From Fimbriimonadaceae bacterium (GTDB lineage Bacteria; Armatimonadota; Fimbriimonadia; Fimbriimonadales; Fimbriimonadaceae): 64,000 nucleotides of DNA. The stretch spans positions 1 through 64,000 of the forward strand of contig JAHBTB010000008.1 of assembly GCA_019638795.1 (NCBI GenBank), read 5' to 3'. Of the stretch, positions 32,959-41,055 are shown piece by piece (position 1 is the first letter of the stretch; each line of letters opens with the position of its first letter). The translations under genes and the position numbers were made by a program. The notes under the pieces were generated by a model. That model ran no database searches. It saw nothing but the letters and a program-made list of their open reading frames with translations, and was not told the origin of the DNA.

Positions 32959-33363
32959 TCAGATGTCCGGCTTGCGGACGGCCCTCACCTTGGGAACAGG
33001 GAAGAGGGTGTGGTCGGGACGGACAGGGGCGTTGCTGCTCGCCATATGGGCCTGCATCCTGACCTCCACGTCGCGGACAAACTCCTGGAACTGGTCCTCA
33101 AACTCGGTGCGCATGGCGTCCATGTCGTCGAGAAGACGGAGGATGATCTCGACTCCGGCCAGGTTGACGCCAAGTTCTTGGGTCAGGCGCTGGATCCGGC
33201 GCACCCGGTCGATGTCGTCCATGCTGTAGAGCCGGTTCTTGGCCCCGACCCGGGCCGGGATGACAAGGCCGAGGCGCTCGTACTGGCGCAATGTCTGGGG
33301 GTGGACACCACACAATTCGGCAGCGACGCCGATCATGTACACCGGACGGCGTTTCTCGCTCAT
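32959..33363 (-). CDS. hspR: HspR-like MerR regulator of heat-shock genes
   Basis: A 134-residue MerR-type protein: VYMIGVAAELCGVHPQTLRQYERLGLVIPARVGAKNRLYSMDDIDRVRRIQRLTQELGVNLAGVEIIL. HspR is a repressor that binds HAIR elements with DnaK as co-repressor. It overlaps the dnaJ stop by four bases (ATGA) and is the second gene of the dnaJ-hspR operon. A HAIR-like site lies upstream of dnaJ, so autoregulation is expected. Confidence 0.92.
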   Translation of the reverse strand: MSEKRRPVYMIGVAAELCGVHPQTLRQYERLGLVIPARVGAKNRLYSMDDIDRVRRIQRLTQELGVNLAGVEIILRLLDDMDAMRTEFEDQFQEFVRDVEVRMQAHMASSNAPVRPDHTLFPVPKVRAVRKPDI

Positions 33364-34331
33364 CGTCCCGCCACCTTGGTGCGGATCTGCTCCAACAGTT
33401 TTCGTTCCGCCGGGTCGAGTCGCTTGGGCACGGTCACCTTGGCCCGGGCCATAAGGTCGCCGCGGCCCGCGCCGCCCATTTTGGCCAGTCCCCTGCCTTT
33501 CAGTCGGAACAGTTGGCCTGCTTGGGTGCCTTCGGGAACCCGGATCGTGCCCGAACCGGTCAAGGTCGGCACCCTCACCTCACCGCCAAGCGCGGCGGTC
33601 ACGTAGTCCACTTCAACATCGACTTCCAGGTCGTCGTCACGGCGGCGGAACCGAGGGTGGGCGAGGACGCGGACAGCCACATAAAGGTCGCCGCTCTTGC
33701 CGTTGCTACCCGTCACACCCCGCCCGGACAGGCGCAGCTTTTTGCCGTCGGCGATCCCGGCGGGCACCTTGACCTCGACTCTCCGGTCGTTACGCACCGT
33801 GCCCGAACCCCGGCACGTGGGGCAGTCGCCCGGTTGGCCGTTCGTCAGCTTGACGGTGCCGGACCCCCGGCACTGGCCGCAGGCGTCCCTGGTCTCGTAA
33901 TGCAGTTTGCGCGTCGTGCCCGTGTCCACCTCTTCCAGGGTCACGTCGAGATGAGTCTCGACGTCCGACGGGGCAACTTGGCGCGGTCGATGGCTGGAAA
34001 ACGGCGTCTCGACGCCCATGCCGCCGAAGAACTGCTCGAAGATCGACTCGAACCCGTCGCCGGCCCGGTATTGGGTGCCTCCCCCCGGGCCGCCGCCCCC
34101 GAAGCCGCCGTGCTCCCAGTTGGCGCCGAACATGTCGTACTTTTTGCGCTTTTCGGGGTCGCTCAAGACTTCGTACGCCTCGCCGACTTCCTTGAACTTG
34201 GCCTCGGCAGCCGGGTCGTTGGGATTCAAGTCGGGGTGGTACTTGCGGGCCAAGCGTCGGTAGGCCGACTTGATCTCCTTGTCGTCGGCCCCCTTCTTCA
34301 GTCCAAGTGTGGCGTAGTAGTCCTGCGGCAT
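33360..34331 (-). CDS. DnaJ/CbpA-type co-chaperone with reduced zinc-finger
   Basis: A 323-residue J-protein. The J-domain is about 4-68 with HPD at 32-34, then a Gly-rich region (76-90). Only two CxxCxGxG motifs follow (C151-x2-C154, C170-x2-C173), rather than the four of canonical DnaJ. The C-terminal peptide-binding domains (about 185-310) follow. It stimulates DnaK ATPase and delivers substrates. DnaK and GrpE are not in this window. One zinc site at most could be formed, so the architecture is intermediate between DnaJ and CbpA. Confidence 0.92.
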   Translation of the reverse strand: MPQDYYATLGLKKGADDKEIKSAYRRLARKYHPDLNPNDPAAEAKFKEVGEAYEVLSDPEKRKKYDMFGANWEHGGFGGGGPGGGTQYRAGDGFESIFEQFFGGMGVETPFSSHRPRQVAPSDVETHLDVTLEEVDTGTTRKLHYETRDACGQCRGSGTVKLTNGQPGDCPTCRGSGTVRNDRRVEVKVPAGIADGKKLRLSGRGVTGSNGKSGDLYVAVRVLAHPRFRRRDDDLEVDVEVDYVTAALGGEVRVPTLTGSGTIRVPEGTQAGQLFRLKGRGLAKMGGAGRGDLMARAKVTVPKRLDPAERKLLEQIRTKVAGR

Positions 34332-34351
34332 CGCGTCGTGAGGCTCAAGTC

Positions 34352-34372
34352 TATGAGTCTCCTGCTATCAAG
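34352..34372 (-). promoter_or_regulatory. HAIR-like operator upstream of dnaJ
   Basis: On the minus strand the sequence reads CTTGATA-N7-ACTCATA. The HAIR consensus bound by HspR is CTTGAGT-N7-ACTCAAG, so each half matches 5 of 7 bases with exact spacing. It lies 21 bases upstream of the dnaJ start. A second ACTTGAG on the minus strand lies at 34344-34350, between the element and the gene. The operon encodes HspR itself, which makes this a convincing autoregulatory site. Confidence 0.7.
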
Positions 34373-34457
34373 TGACGTCAATGATCCGAAGAAGGTTGCT
34401 TGACCCGACCGTGAGGCCCTATCGGGTGACGGCCCTTGAACCGAGAATCCCGATGAG

Positions 34458-35312
34458 ATGGACTTGGCGAGCCTGGAGATTCGGATGACTCGGGGTGAAA
34501 ACCTGCCGATGTTGCCCCAGGCGGTCAGCGCGACCTTACGGCTTGTCGACGACCCGAACAGCTCGCAACGCGACCTTGAGAAGGCGCTGGAGACTGACGT
34601 CGCCATCACCGCCAAGATCATCCGCGCGGCAAACTCGGCGTACTACGGCGGAAACGACGTCAGCAGCGTGGGCCGAGCGATCAGCTTCCTTGGTATGACG
34701 GCAGTCCGCTCCATCGTCGTCGGCATCGCCATGCAGCAGATGATGTCGGGCAAATCACAAGTCCGCAACTTCGACAAGCTGGCCTTTTGGCGGCATTCCC
34801 TTGCGACGGCGGTCGGCGGGCGGATTCTCGGAAAGCTGAGGATGCCGGCCAAGTCAGAGGAGTTGTACTGCGCGGGGATGATCCACGACATCGGCCTGAT
34901 CGTCTTTGAACGGTATCTGCCGTCCGATTTGGACGAGTGTCTCGCGCGGTCGAAGACGACGGGAGTGCCCTTGCACCTGACCGAGATGGAGGTCCTTGGA
35001 TACAACCACGCCGAGGTCGGTGGCCTGCTCGCCAAGAAGTGGCAGATGACCGAGGCGATCCAGAACGCGGTCCGCTGGCACCACGAGCCGTCGTCGGACA
35101 CGAAGAACTACAAGACGTCCATCCTCGTCGCCGCGGCCAACGCCTTGGCCCACGAGTGCGGGTTCGCCAACAGCCAACGCGAGAACTGCCAGGAGCTTGA
35201 CTACGAGATGGCCAGCGGCATCGACATGCCGATGGAACAGGTGGACGTGATACGCCAAGTGATGATGACTGAGGTCGGCAAGGCTCAGGAAAGCTTCCAG
35301 ATCGCCGCCTGA
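34458..35312 (+). CDS. HDOD-domain signalling protein
   Basis: A 284-residue protein consisting of an HDOD fold: LPMLPQAVSATLRLVDDPNSSQRDLEKAL, DVAITAKIIRAANSAYYGG, ISFLGMTAVRSIVVG, GMIHDIGLIVFERYLP and NAVRWHHEPS. HDOD domains are degenerate relatives of HD phosphohydrolases and serve as signalling or scaffold modules in chemotaxis and stress. There is no attached GGDEF or receiver domain. ATG 34458 is the start. The neighbour to the right, across a hairpin, is the convergent EF-G paralogue. Confidence 0.88.
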   Translation: MDLASLEIRMTRGENLPMLPQAVSATLRLVDDPNSSQRDLEKALETDVAITAKIIRAANSAYYGGNDVSSVGRAISFLGMTAVRSIVVGIAMQQMMSGKSQVRNFDKLAFWRHSLATAVGGRILGKLRMPAKSEELYCAGMIHDIGLIVFERYLPSDLDECLARSKTTGVPLHLTEMEVLGYNHAEVGGLLAKKWQMTEAIQNAVRWHHEPSSDTKNYKTSILVAAANALAHECGFANSQRENCQELDYEMASGIDMPMEQVDVIRQVMMTEVGKAQESFQIAA

Positions 35313-35317
35313 TGGTG

Positions 35318-35343
35318 GGCCCTGGGCGGTGAAGCCCAGGGCC
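35318..35343. terminator. bidirectional hairpin between convergent genes
   Basis: A perfect 10-bp stem (GGCCCTGGGC 35318-35327, GCCCAGGGCC 35334-35343) with a GGTGAA loop sits between the HDOD stop and the EF-G paralogue stop. T-runs are poor on both sides. Location and symmetry suggest a shared terminator. Confidence 0.55.
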
Positions 35344-35350
35344 ACAGGCT

Positions 35351-37417
35351 TCAGTCTTCTTCTGCCGCCCGGCTGGCCTGGTACGCCTTGACCAAAGCGT
35401 CGGCCTCGTGGGCGGGAAGTTCCTCGTAGTGGGAGAACGTCGCCCCAAACCTGCCCCGTCCCTTGGTGATCGACCTGAGGTCGAGGGCATAGCGCAACAT
35501 CGTCGCCTGCGGGACGGTCGCGTTGACCCTTGTCTTGCCGCTGGTCGTCTGTTCCAGCCCCGACATCTGTCCCCGACGCGTGTTCAAGTCGCCGACCACG
35601 TCGCCGACCGCTTCCTCGGGGACCTCGACCCAGAGCTTGACGATCGGCTCAAGGATGACGGGGTTCGCCTGCGCGGCCGCAGCCTTGAACCCGATGGCCG
35701 CCGCGGTCTTGAACGCCTGTTCCGAGGAGTCGACGTCATGATAGGAGCCGTCGTAGACGGTGGCCTTGACATCGACGACCGGATATCCGGCGAGAAAGCC
35801 CTTCGCCATCGTCTCCACGACGCCCTTTTCGACGGCGGGGATGAAGTTCTTCGGGATCGCCCCGCCGACGACCTTGTTCTCGAAGGTGAACCCTTCGCCC
35901 CGCGCAAGGGGTCCGACCTCGAGCCAGCAGTCACCGAACTGGCCCTTGCCGCCGGTCTGACGCTTGAAGCGCCCCTGGGCCTTGGCCGACTTGCGGACGG
36001 TCTCGCGGTAGGGCACCCGGGCGTCTTCGGTGGTCACGTTCACTCCGAAGCGGGCCTTGAGCTTCTCGATCGCGGTCTCGATGTGGATGTCACCCATGCC
36101 CTCTAGCACCTCTTGGTGGACCTCGGCGTCGCGGGTGTAGTGGAGGGTCGGGTCTTCCTCAAGGAGCTTTTCGAGTGCAGCGCCCAGTTTGTCCTCGTCC
36201 GATTTCGCGACCGGCTTGATCGCCACGCGGTAGATCGGCGCAGGGAACTCCACTGGATCGAGTTGAAGCTTGTCCTTGGCGGTGGAAAGGGTGTCCCCGG
36301 TGTGGGTGTCGGCCAGTTTGGCGACGGCGCAGATGTCACCGGCACCCACCACGGTGGCCGGTTCCTGTTGTTTGCCGTGCGGCCAAAACAGGTTGTGGAG
36401 CCTCTCGTCGCGTCCCCGGGTCGTGTTGAGGACGTGGTCGTCGGCCTTGAGCGTGCCGCTGAAGACCCGGACATAGTTAATCTTGCCGACGTAGGGGTCG
36501 GCAGTGGACTTGAAGACGAAGCCGGCAAGAGGCCCGTTCGGATCCTCAGGCATCTTCTTGCCGCCCACGGTGAACGGGTGGTACACCGGCGAAGGCATCT
36601 CGCCGACGATCCGGTCGAGGAGGGTGGCGACACCGATCCCGCTGGCGGCGGAACCCAGGAGGACCGGGACGACCTTGCCGTTCTTGGTGCCTTCCAACAG
36701 CCCATGCTCGATCTCGGCCTCGGTCAGTTCTTGGCCGTCGAGGTACTTCATCGCGAGCTCGTCGTCGCCCTCGGCGGCGGCGTCCATCATCTTCTCGCGC
36801 CGCTCTGCCGCCTCTTCGGCATACCCGGCGGGGACTTCCTCGATCTCGACGCCGCGGTCCTTACCCTTGTAGACCTTCATGTTGACGAGGTCCAGCACAC
36901 CGCTGAAGGCGGCCTGGTGCCCGATCGGAATCTGGACAAGGACGATGCGTCGGCCGTACCGCTTGTCCAGGCTTTCGATCAGCCCCTCGTAGTCAGCGTT
37001 GTCGCGCTCCAGTTTGTTGACGAACACGCACCGGGCAAGTCCTTCCTGCTCGGCCACGTCCCAGGCGAGGTCGAACCCCACGTCGAGGTCGTGCTTGGCC
37101 TCGCAGACGATGACCATGGCGTCGACGACTCGGGCGATCGCGTGGAGGTCGCCGATGAAGTCCGGGTAACCGGGGACGTCGATCAGGTTGATCTTGTGGC
37201 CGTGCCACTCGACCGCCATCACGCTGGCGCTCACGCTGATCTTGCGGCGGACTTCCAGCGGGTCGAAGTCGCTTTGGGTGTTCCCGGCTTCCACCGTGCC
37301 GACGCGCTCGACGGCGCCGGCGGTGTAAAGGAGGTGCTCGACAAGCATGGTCTTGCCTGAGCCACCGTGACCGACGATAGCGACGTTGCGGATCTGGTCA
37401 GGGGTGTACTGTTTCAC
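35351..37417 (-). CDS. elongation factor G-like GTPase (EF-G2 type)
   Basis: A 688-residue EF-G paralogue. The P-loop is AIVGHGGSGKTMLVE, where canonical EF-G has [16 protein letters not shown] replaces DTPGHVDF and NKLERD replaces NKMDR. Switch I lacks RGITI (it reads RRKISVSAS). All EF-G domains II-V are present (GFVFKSTADPYVGKINYVRVFSG, VDSSEQAFKTAAAIGFKAA). Such EF-G2 paralogues bind ribosomes but their role differs from translocation. GTG 37417 is preferred because residues upstream are not conserved-like. The canonical EF-G is at 61700. Confidence 0.92.
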   Translation of the reverse strand: MKQYTPDQIRNVAIVGHGGSGKTMLVEHLLYTAGAVERVGTVEAGNTQSDFDPLEVRRKISVSASVMAVEWHGHKINLIDVPGYPDFIGDLHAIARVVDAMVIVCEAKHDLDVGFDLAWDVAEQEGLARCVFVNKLERDNADYEGLIESLDKRYGRRIVLVQIPIGHQAAFSGVLDLVNMKVYKGKDRGVEIEEVPAGYAEEAAERREKMMDAAAEGDDELAMKYLDGQELTEAEIEHGLLEGTKNGKVVPVLLGSAASGIGVATLLDRIVGEMPSPVYHPFTVGGKKMPEDPNGPLAGFVFKSTADPYVGKINYVRVFSGTLKADDHVLNTTRGRDERLHNLFWPHGKQQEPATVVGAGDICAVAKLADTHTGDTLSTAKDKLQLDPVEFPAPIYRVAIKPVAKSDEDKLGAALEKLLEEDPTLHYTRDAEVHQEVLEGMGDIHIETAIEKLKARFGVNVTTEDARVPYRETVRKSAKAQGRFKRQTGGKGQFGDCWLEVGPLARGEGFTFENKVVGGAIPKNFIPAVEKGVVETMAKGFLAGYPVVDVKATVYDGSYHDVDSSEQAFKTAAAIGFKAAAAQANPVILEPIVKLWVEVPEEAVGDVVGDLNTRRGQMSGLEQTTSGKTRVNATVPQATMLRYALDLRSITKGRGRFGATFSHYEELPAHEADALVKAYQASRAAEED

Positions 37418-37513
37418 GAGAGCCTTCTTGGGTTCTTCCCGGGCCGGTGCGGCCCGTAGACTTTCAGCATATCCGAACCGCAAACCATTCGGCGTGGTGC
37501 CCGTCGATATACA

Positions 37514-38392
37514 ATGAGGCAGAACATGTCAAGAGCCGCGAAAAAGAGTTGGTGGGACGACCAGACCCTGTGGGGTTGCTTTGCCGCTGTGGCAGGGCTC
37601 GCCGTCGTCTACGGCATCGAGCGAGGGATCGACCGGTTCATCGGGCGAGACTCGGGACTCGACTATCTGTACCTCCTGCCCGTGTGGGTCGCGGTCAGCA
37701 TCGGGGGGCGCAAGGCGGGTTGGTTTGCCGCCGCGGTGTGCGCCGTCACAGTGGCCGGTCTGCACGACCGGGGCCCCTTCGCCGAGCCCCGCCACCTTGC
37801 CGCCGTCGCGGTGAACCTGATCGCCCTGACTCTGGTGGCGTCGTTGTTCGACACCTTCGGCCGCACTTTGGCGCGGGCGCGGACGGCGGCGGTGACTGAC
37901 CCCTTGACGGGCATCGCCAACCGCCGGAGCGGCTTTGCCGTCGGCCGGGCGATGGTCCGGTCGGCGAACGTCTCGGGAGGGCGGGTCGCCGTCGTGACGA
38001 TGGACTGTGACAATTTCAAGCGGATCAACGACGAACGCGGCCACAGTGCCGGTGACGAAGCCCTGAAGGCGGTCGCCAAGGCGCTGGCCCAGTCCGTGCG
38101 GGCCTCCGACAAGGTCTTCCGCCTCGGCGGCGACGAGTTCGTGATGGTTTTGGCCGACGCGGGCCAACTTGAGGCAGAGGTGTGCCTGGGCCGGGTGCGG
38201 TCCAAGTTGGAGAAGTCTTCCGCGACCCTGGGCTATGAGGTCATGGTCTCCTCGGGGTCGGCGGTCGCCTCCCGCGACGGCGCGACGTTTGACGAACTCC
38301 TCGACAAGGCCGACGCGAGGCTCTACCGTCAGCGGCGGCTGACCCGCGATTTCCCCCTGGGGACCGAGGGCGAGGCGGCGGCTTCGTCATAA
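37514..38392 (+). CDS. membrane-bound diguanylate cyclase
   Basis: A 292-residue protein. It has about three to four N-terminal membrane helices (near 19-35, 50-66, 69-83 and 95-112, a small MASE-like sensor) and a GGDEF domain (about 130-280) with DPLTGIANRRSG and the active site RLGGDEFVMVLADAG (GGDEF at 205-209). The intact signature suggests cyclic-di-GMP synthesis. An RxxD inhibitory site is not obvious. ATG 37514 follows the divergent EF-G2 gene. Confidence 0.92.
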   Translation: MRQNMSRAAKKSWWDDQTLWGCFAAVAGLAVVYGIERGIDRFIGRDSGLDYLYLLPVWVAVSIGGRKAGWFAAAVCAVTVAGLHDRGPFAEPRHLAAVAVNLIALTLVASLFDTFGRTLARARTAAVTDPLTGIANRRSGFAVGRAMVRSANVSGGRVAVVTMDCDNFKRINDERGHSAGDEALKAVAKALAQSVRASDKVFRLGGDEFVMVLADAGQLEAEVCLGRVRSKLEKSSATLGYEVMVSSGSAVASRDGATFDELLDKADARLYRQRRLTRDFPLGTEGEAAASS

Positions 38393-38419
38393 AGCCGATA
38401 GCGATTTCCCATAAAATGG

Positions 38420-38448
38420 TTGGGCAGAGTCTGACCTGTGAGCATAAT
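38420..38448 (+). promoter_or_regulatory. probable promoter of the RRM protein gene
   Basis: -35 TTGGGC (38420-38425), a 17-base spacer and -10 CATAAT (38443-38448). A start near 38455 leaves an approximately 60-base G/C-rich leader, which could be structured, as in cold-responsive RNA-binding proteins. Confidence 0.5.
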
Positions 38449-38514
38449 AGGTCGGGAGCGGTGGGGACCGGCCCGCGCGGGCGTCCGTGAGCGGACTGCC
38501 CGTGAAGTACATAC

Positions 38515-38925
38515 ATGTCTAAGCGACTCTACGTTGGCAATCTGCCTTATTCAACAAACGAAGCCGAATTGATGGACGCCTTCAAGGCGTTCCAGCCGAT
38601 CTCGGCGATGATCATCGAGGGTAGGGGCTTCGGCTTTGTCGAAGTGCCGGACGAACAAATGGACGCCGCGATCGAGGCGATGCACGAAAGCCCGGTCGGA
38701 GGACGCCGGATCGTTGTGAACGAGGCAAAGCCACGGACAGAACGTCCGCCACGCGAGGGAGGAGGCGGCTTTAGCCGTGGACCCCGAGAGGGCGGTGGCG
38801 GCGGCTACGGCGGTGACCGGGGCGGCGGTGGTGGGTTCCGCGACCGCGGCGGCGACCGTGGCGGTGACCGCGGAGGCTGGCGCGACGACCGTCGCGGCGG
38901 CGGAAAGGGCGGCGGACGCTGGTGA
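38515..38925 (+). CDS. RRM RNA-binding protein with RGG-like tail
   Basis: A 136-residue protein: one RRM (about 3-75) with RNP2 LYVGNL and RNP1 GRGFGFVEV, followed by a tail of Gly, Arg and Asp repeats (GGDRGGGGGFRDRGG type). This is the layout of the small glycine-rich RNA-binding proteins of cyanobacteria and related phyla, which act in cold and RNA metabolism. The tail codons are repetitive and favour GGC/GGT. A 5-base gap separates its stop from the convergent NUDIX gene. Confidence 0.93.
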   Translation: MSKRLYVGNLPYSTNEAELMDAFKAFQPISAMIIEGRGFGFVEVPDEQMDAAIEAMHESPVGGRRIVVNEAKPRTERPPREGGGGFSRGPREGGGGGYGGDRGGGGGFRDRGGDRGGDRGGWRDDRRGGGKGGGRW

Positions 38926-38929
38926 CCGC

Positions 38930-39391
38930 CTAAGGTCGGGCCAAGCCGGCCATGTGACCGAAGAGCGCCTCGTAGAAGGGGCCCCATCGGTAGTAGACGG
39001 CAGGTAGCCCGCCGATCTCGACGGCCCTCCGGCCTTGGGAGTCAGTCCCGGTCGGGGGGCCCTCTTCGTTTGCCTTGGTGGTGACGAACGCCTCAGCCCA
39101 ACTGTCGATGCCACCTGCCCTTGTCCGAAACGACCCCACCGGCCTCAGGGCCAGCGGACGGTAGCCGGTCTCTTCGACGGTCTCACGTTCGGCGGCGTCC
39201 AAGGGGGTCTCGCCGGCTTCGACCCGGCCGCTGGGCACGCACCAGCCCCGTCCCCGGATGTCGGCAAGGAGGAACCCCTCGGCGAGGAGCACGAAGACGA
39301 CGACAAACTGTACCGGGGCGTCCGGAGGAGGAGGTCCGGGAAAGTATTCGAGGGAAACCCCGTCGCGCACGTCAGCGGGAAATGGGCTCAC
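38930..39391 (-). CDS. NUDIX hydrolase
   Basis: A 153-residue protein with the NUDIX box GRVEAGETPLDAAERETVEETGY matching Gx5Ex7REUxEExGU. It would hydrolyse nucleoside-diphosphate derivatives, substrate unknown. It overlaps the upstream lepB stop by four bases (ATGA), so it is translationally coupled to signal peptidase I. Confidence 0.93.
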   Translation of the reverse strand: MSPFPADVRDGVSLEYFPGPPPPDAPVQFVVVFVLLAEGFLLADIRGRGWCVPSGRVEAGETPLDAAERETVEETGYRPLALRPVGSFRTRAGGIDSWAEAFVTTKANEEGPPTGTDSQGRRAVEIGGLPAVYYRWGPFYEALFGHMAGLARP

Positions 39392-39870
39392 TGCACGGCG
39401 GCGGCGGGGAAGCCGAACCTGACGACGACGACCTTGCCCAACACGTCCTTGGTGTCGACGGGGCCAAAGAGACGGCTGTCGTCGCTGACGGGGCGGTTGT
39501 CGCCGAGGATGTAGAGGTGGCCGGCGGGCACGACATAAGCCCCCTTGCTGAAATCATACGACTCGGGGACGTTGAAGAAATCGACGGTCTGGCCGGGCAA
39601 GGCATAGACCCGCTTGATGATCGTGTCGCCCCCCTCGATGTTCTTGACCACCACGATGTCGTTCTTCTTGATGTCGCCGACAAGCCAGTAGGCCTTGCTG
39701 ATCAGGAGGCGCTGGCCGTTGTGGAAGGTCGGCTCCATGGAGTCGCCCTTGACCTCGATCGTGTTGAAGTTCCAGTAGAAAAAGACGACGAAACCGAGCA
39801 CGAACAGGAGGAAGACACCGAACCCGGTGAAGACCACTTTGCGTGTCCTGCTTTTGCCGCCTCCGCCCAT
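39388..39870 (-). CDS. lepB: signal peptidase I
   Basis: A 160-residue membrane protease. One N-terminal transmembrane helix (about 15-33), then the catalytic Ser44 in VKGDSMEPT, the base Lys86 in IIKRVYALPG, and box E GHLYILGDNRPVSDDSR. It cleaves signal peptides of exported proteins, including the secreted proteins in this window. ATG 39870 is chosen, since the longer upstream frame lacks protein-like sequence. The gene is short for the family but retains all catalytic motifs. Confidence 0.93.
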   Translation of the reverse strand: MGGGGKSRTRKVVFTGFGVFLLFVLGFVVFFYWNFNTIEVKGDSMEPTFHNGQRLLISKAYWLVGDIKKNDIVVVKNIEGGDTIIKRVYALPGQTVDFFNVPESYDFSKGAYVVPAGHLYILGDNRPVSDDSRLFGPVDTKDVLGKVVVVRFGFPAAAVQ

Positions 39871-39943
39871 CGTCGTCCAACCACCCAGCCGGCCAGGATG
39901 GTTATACTTGGGATTGTCGGTCGAGTGGGCCGCATTTTTACCT

Positions 39944-40465
39944 ATGCCTCGTCTCTTCGATGTGCTCGGGCCCGTCGGCGTCGGCCTCCTTTCTGTCCTG
40001 TTCCTGCTGGTCCTCGTGCTTGCCGTCTGGGTCGCCGTGCTGTCGCGCCGCATGCGTCAACTCCGGCAGGGTTGGTCGGGGCTGTTGGAGGGGGCGGACG
40101 GCGCGAACGTCGAGAAGCTCCTCCGTGACCATCATCACCGCGCCGACACCACCGACAAACGGTTGGCGACCCTCGAGGGGCGGATGGACACGTCGGAGGC
40201 CAAGATGAAGACGGCCAAGCGGTACGTCGGGCTCGTGCGCTTTGACGCGTTCAACGACGTCGGAGGGCAACAAAGCTTCTCTCTGGCCGTCTATGACGAA
40301 GACGGCAACGGCGCGGTGCTCACGAGTCAGATCGGCAGGGAACAGGGCAGGGTCTTTGGCAAGCAGCTCTTCGGAGGAAAGTCCGAGGTTAGCCTGTCGG
40401 CCGAGGAACAGCAGGCCATCGAGGCGGCCGCGTCGGCAAAGAGCCGGCCCCGGATCGGGACATGA
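39944..40465 (+). CDS. DUF4446 membrane-anchored protein
   Basis: A 173-residue protein: an N-terminal helix (about 10-33), a coiled-coil linker (about 35-85, DKRLATLEGRMDTSEAKMK), then the DUF4446 core YVGLVRFDAFNDVGGQQSFSLAVYDEDGNGAVLTSQ. The function is unknown. It is divergent from lepB and overlaps the ECF sigma gene by four bases (ATGA), forming an operon with the sigma/anti-sigma pair. Confidence 0.88.
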   Translation: MPRLFDVLGPVGVGLLSVLFLLVLVLAVWVAVLSRRMRQLRQGWSGLLEGADGANVEKLLRDHHHRADTTDKRLATLEGRMDTSEAKMKTAKRYVGLVRFDAFNDVGGQQSFSLAVYDEDGNGAVLTSQIGREQGRVFGKQLFGGKSEVSLSAEEQQAIEAAASAKSRPRIGT

Positions 40466-41055
40466 CGCAAGCCGCCGAGGACCAGGTCCTCGTCACCCAG
40501 GCGCAAAAGGGTGACCGTACCGCCTTCGACGCGCTGGTGCGGCGGTACGAGGCCCGCGCCTACCAGTTCGCGTTCCGCTTGACCCACGACCAAGACCAGG
40601 CCAGCGACATCGTCGCCGACGCCTTTGTCCGGGTCTACTCCGCCATTAACAACTTCCGCGGCCAGAGCGCCTTCGGCACCTGGCTCTACCGCATCGTCAC
40701 CAACTGCTATCTCGACGCCCGGAAGAAGGAGAAGAACAAGCAGACGGTGAGTTTGGATATGTCGATCGGGGACGAGGGGGCCGAGACCGAGCGTCAGATC
40801 GTCGACGAGTCCGACGGCCCGTCCGAGATCGTCGAGCGGAACGCCAAAGAGGAGGCCGTCCAGACCGCCCTGGCCGTCCTTCCCGAACACCAGCAGGCCA
40901 TGCTCGTGATGTATCACGTGCAAATGCTGTCGTACGAGGAGATCGCCGAAGCCCTTGACTTGCCGATCGGGACAGTCAAGAGCCGCCTGAACCGGGCGAG
41001 GCTGGCATTGCGCGAGGCCCTCAAGGACCAGACGGAACTTTTTTCCACCGCATGA
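40462..41055 (+). CDS. ECF RNA polymerase sigma factor
   Basis: A 197-residue ECF sigma-70 factor: region 2 (FDALVRRYEARAYQFAFRLTHDQDQASDIVADAFVRVY, GTWLYRIVTNCYLDARKKEK) and region 4 (YHVQMLSYEEIAEALDLPIGTVKSRLNRARLALRE). The ATG at 40462 overlaps the DUF4446 stop, and its stop overlaps the start of the membrane anti-sigma gene (41052). Sigma and anti-sigma are therefore coupled. The target regulon is not visible. Confidence 0.93.
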   Translation: MTQAAEDQVLVTQAQKGDRTAFDALVRRYEARAYQFAFRLTHDQDQASDIVADAFVRVYSAINNFRGQSAFGTWLYRIVTNCYLDARKKEKNKQTVSLDMSIGDEGAETERQIVDESDGPSEIVERNAKEEAVQTALAVLPEHQQAMLVMYHVQMLSYEEIAEALDLPIGTVKSRLNRARLALREALKDQTELFSTA

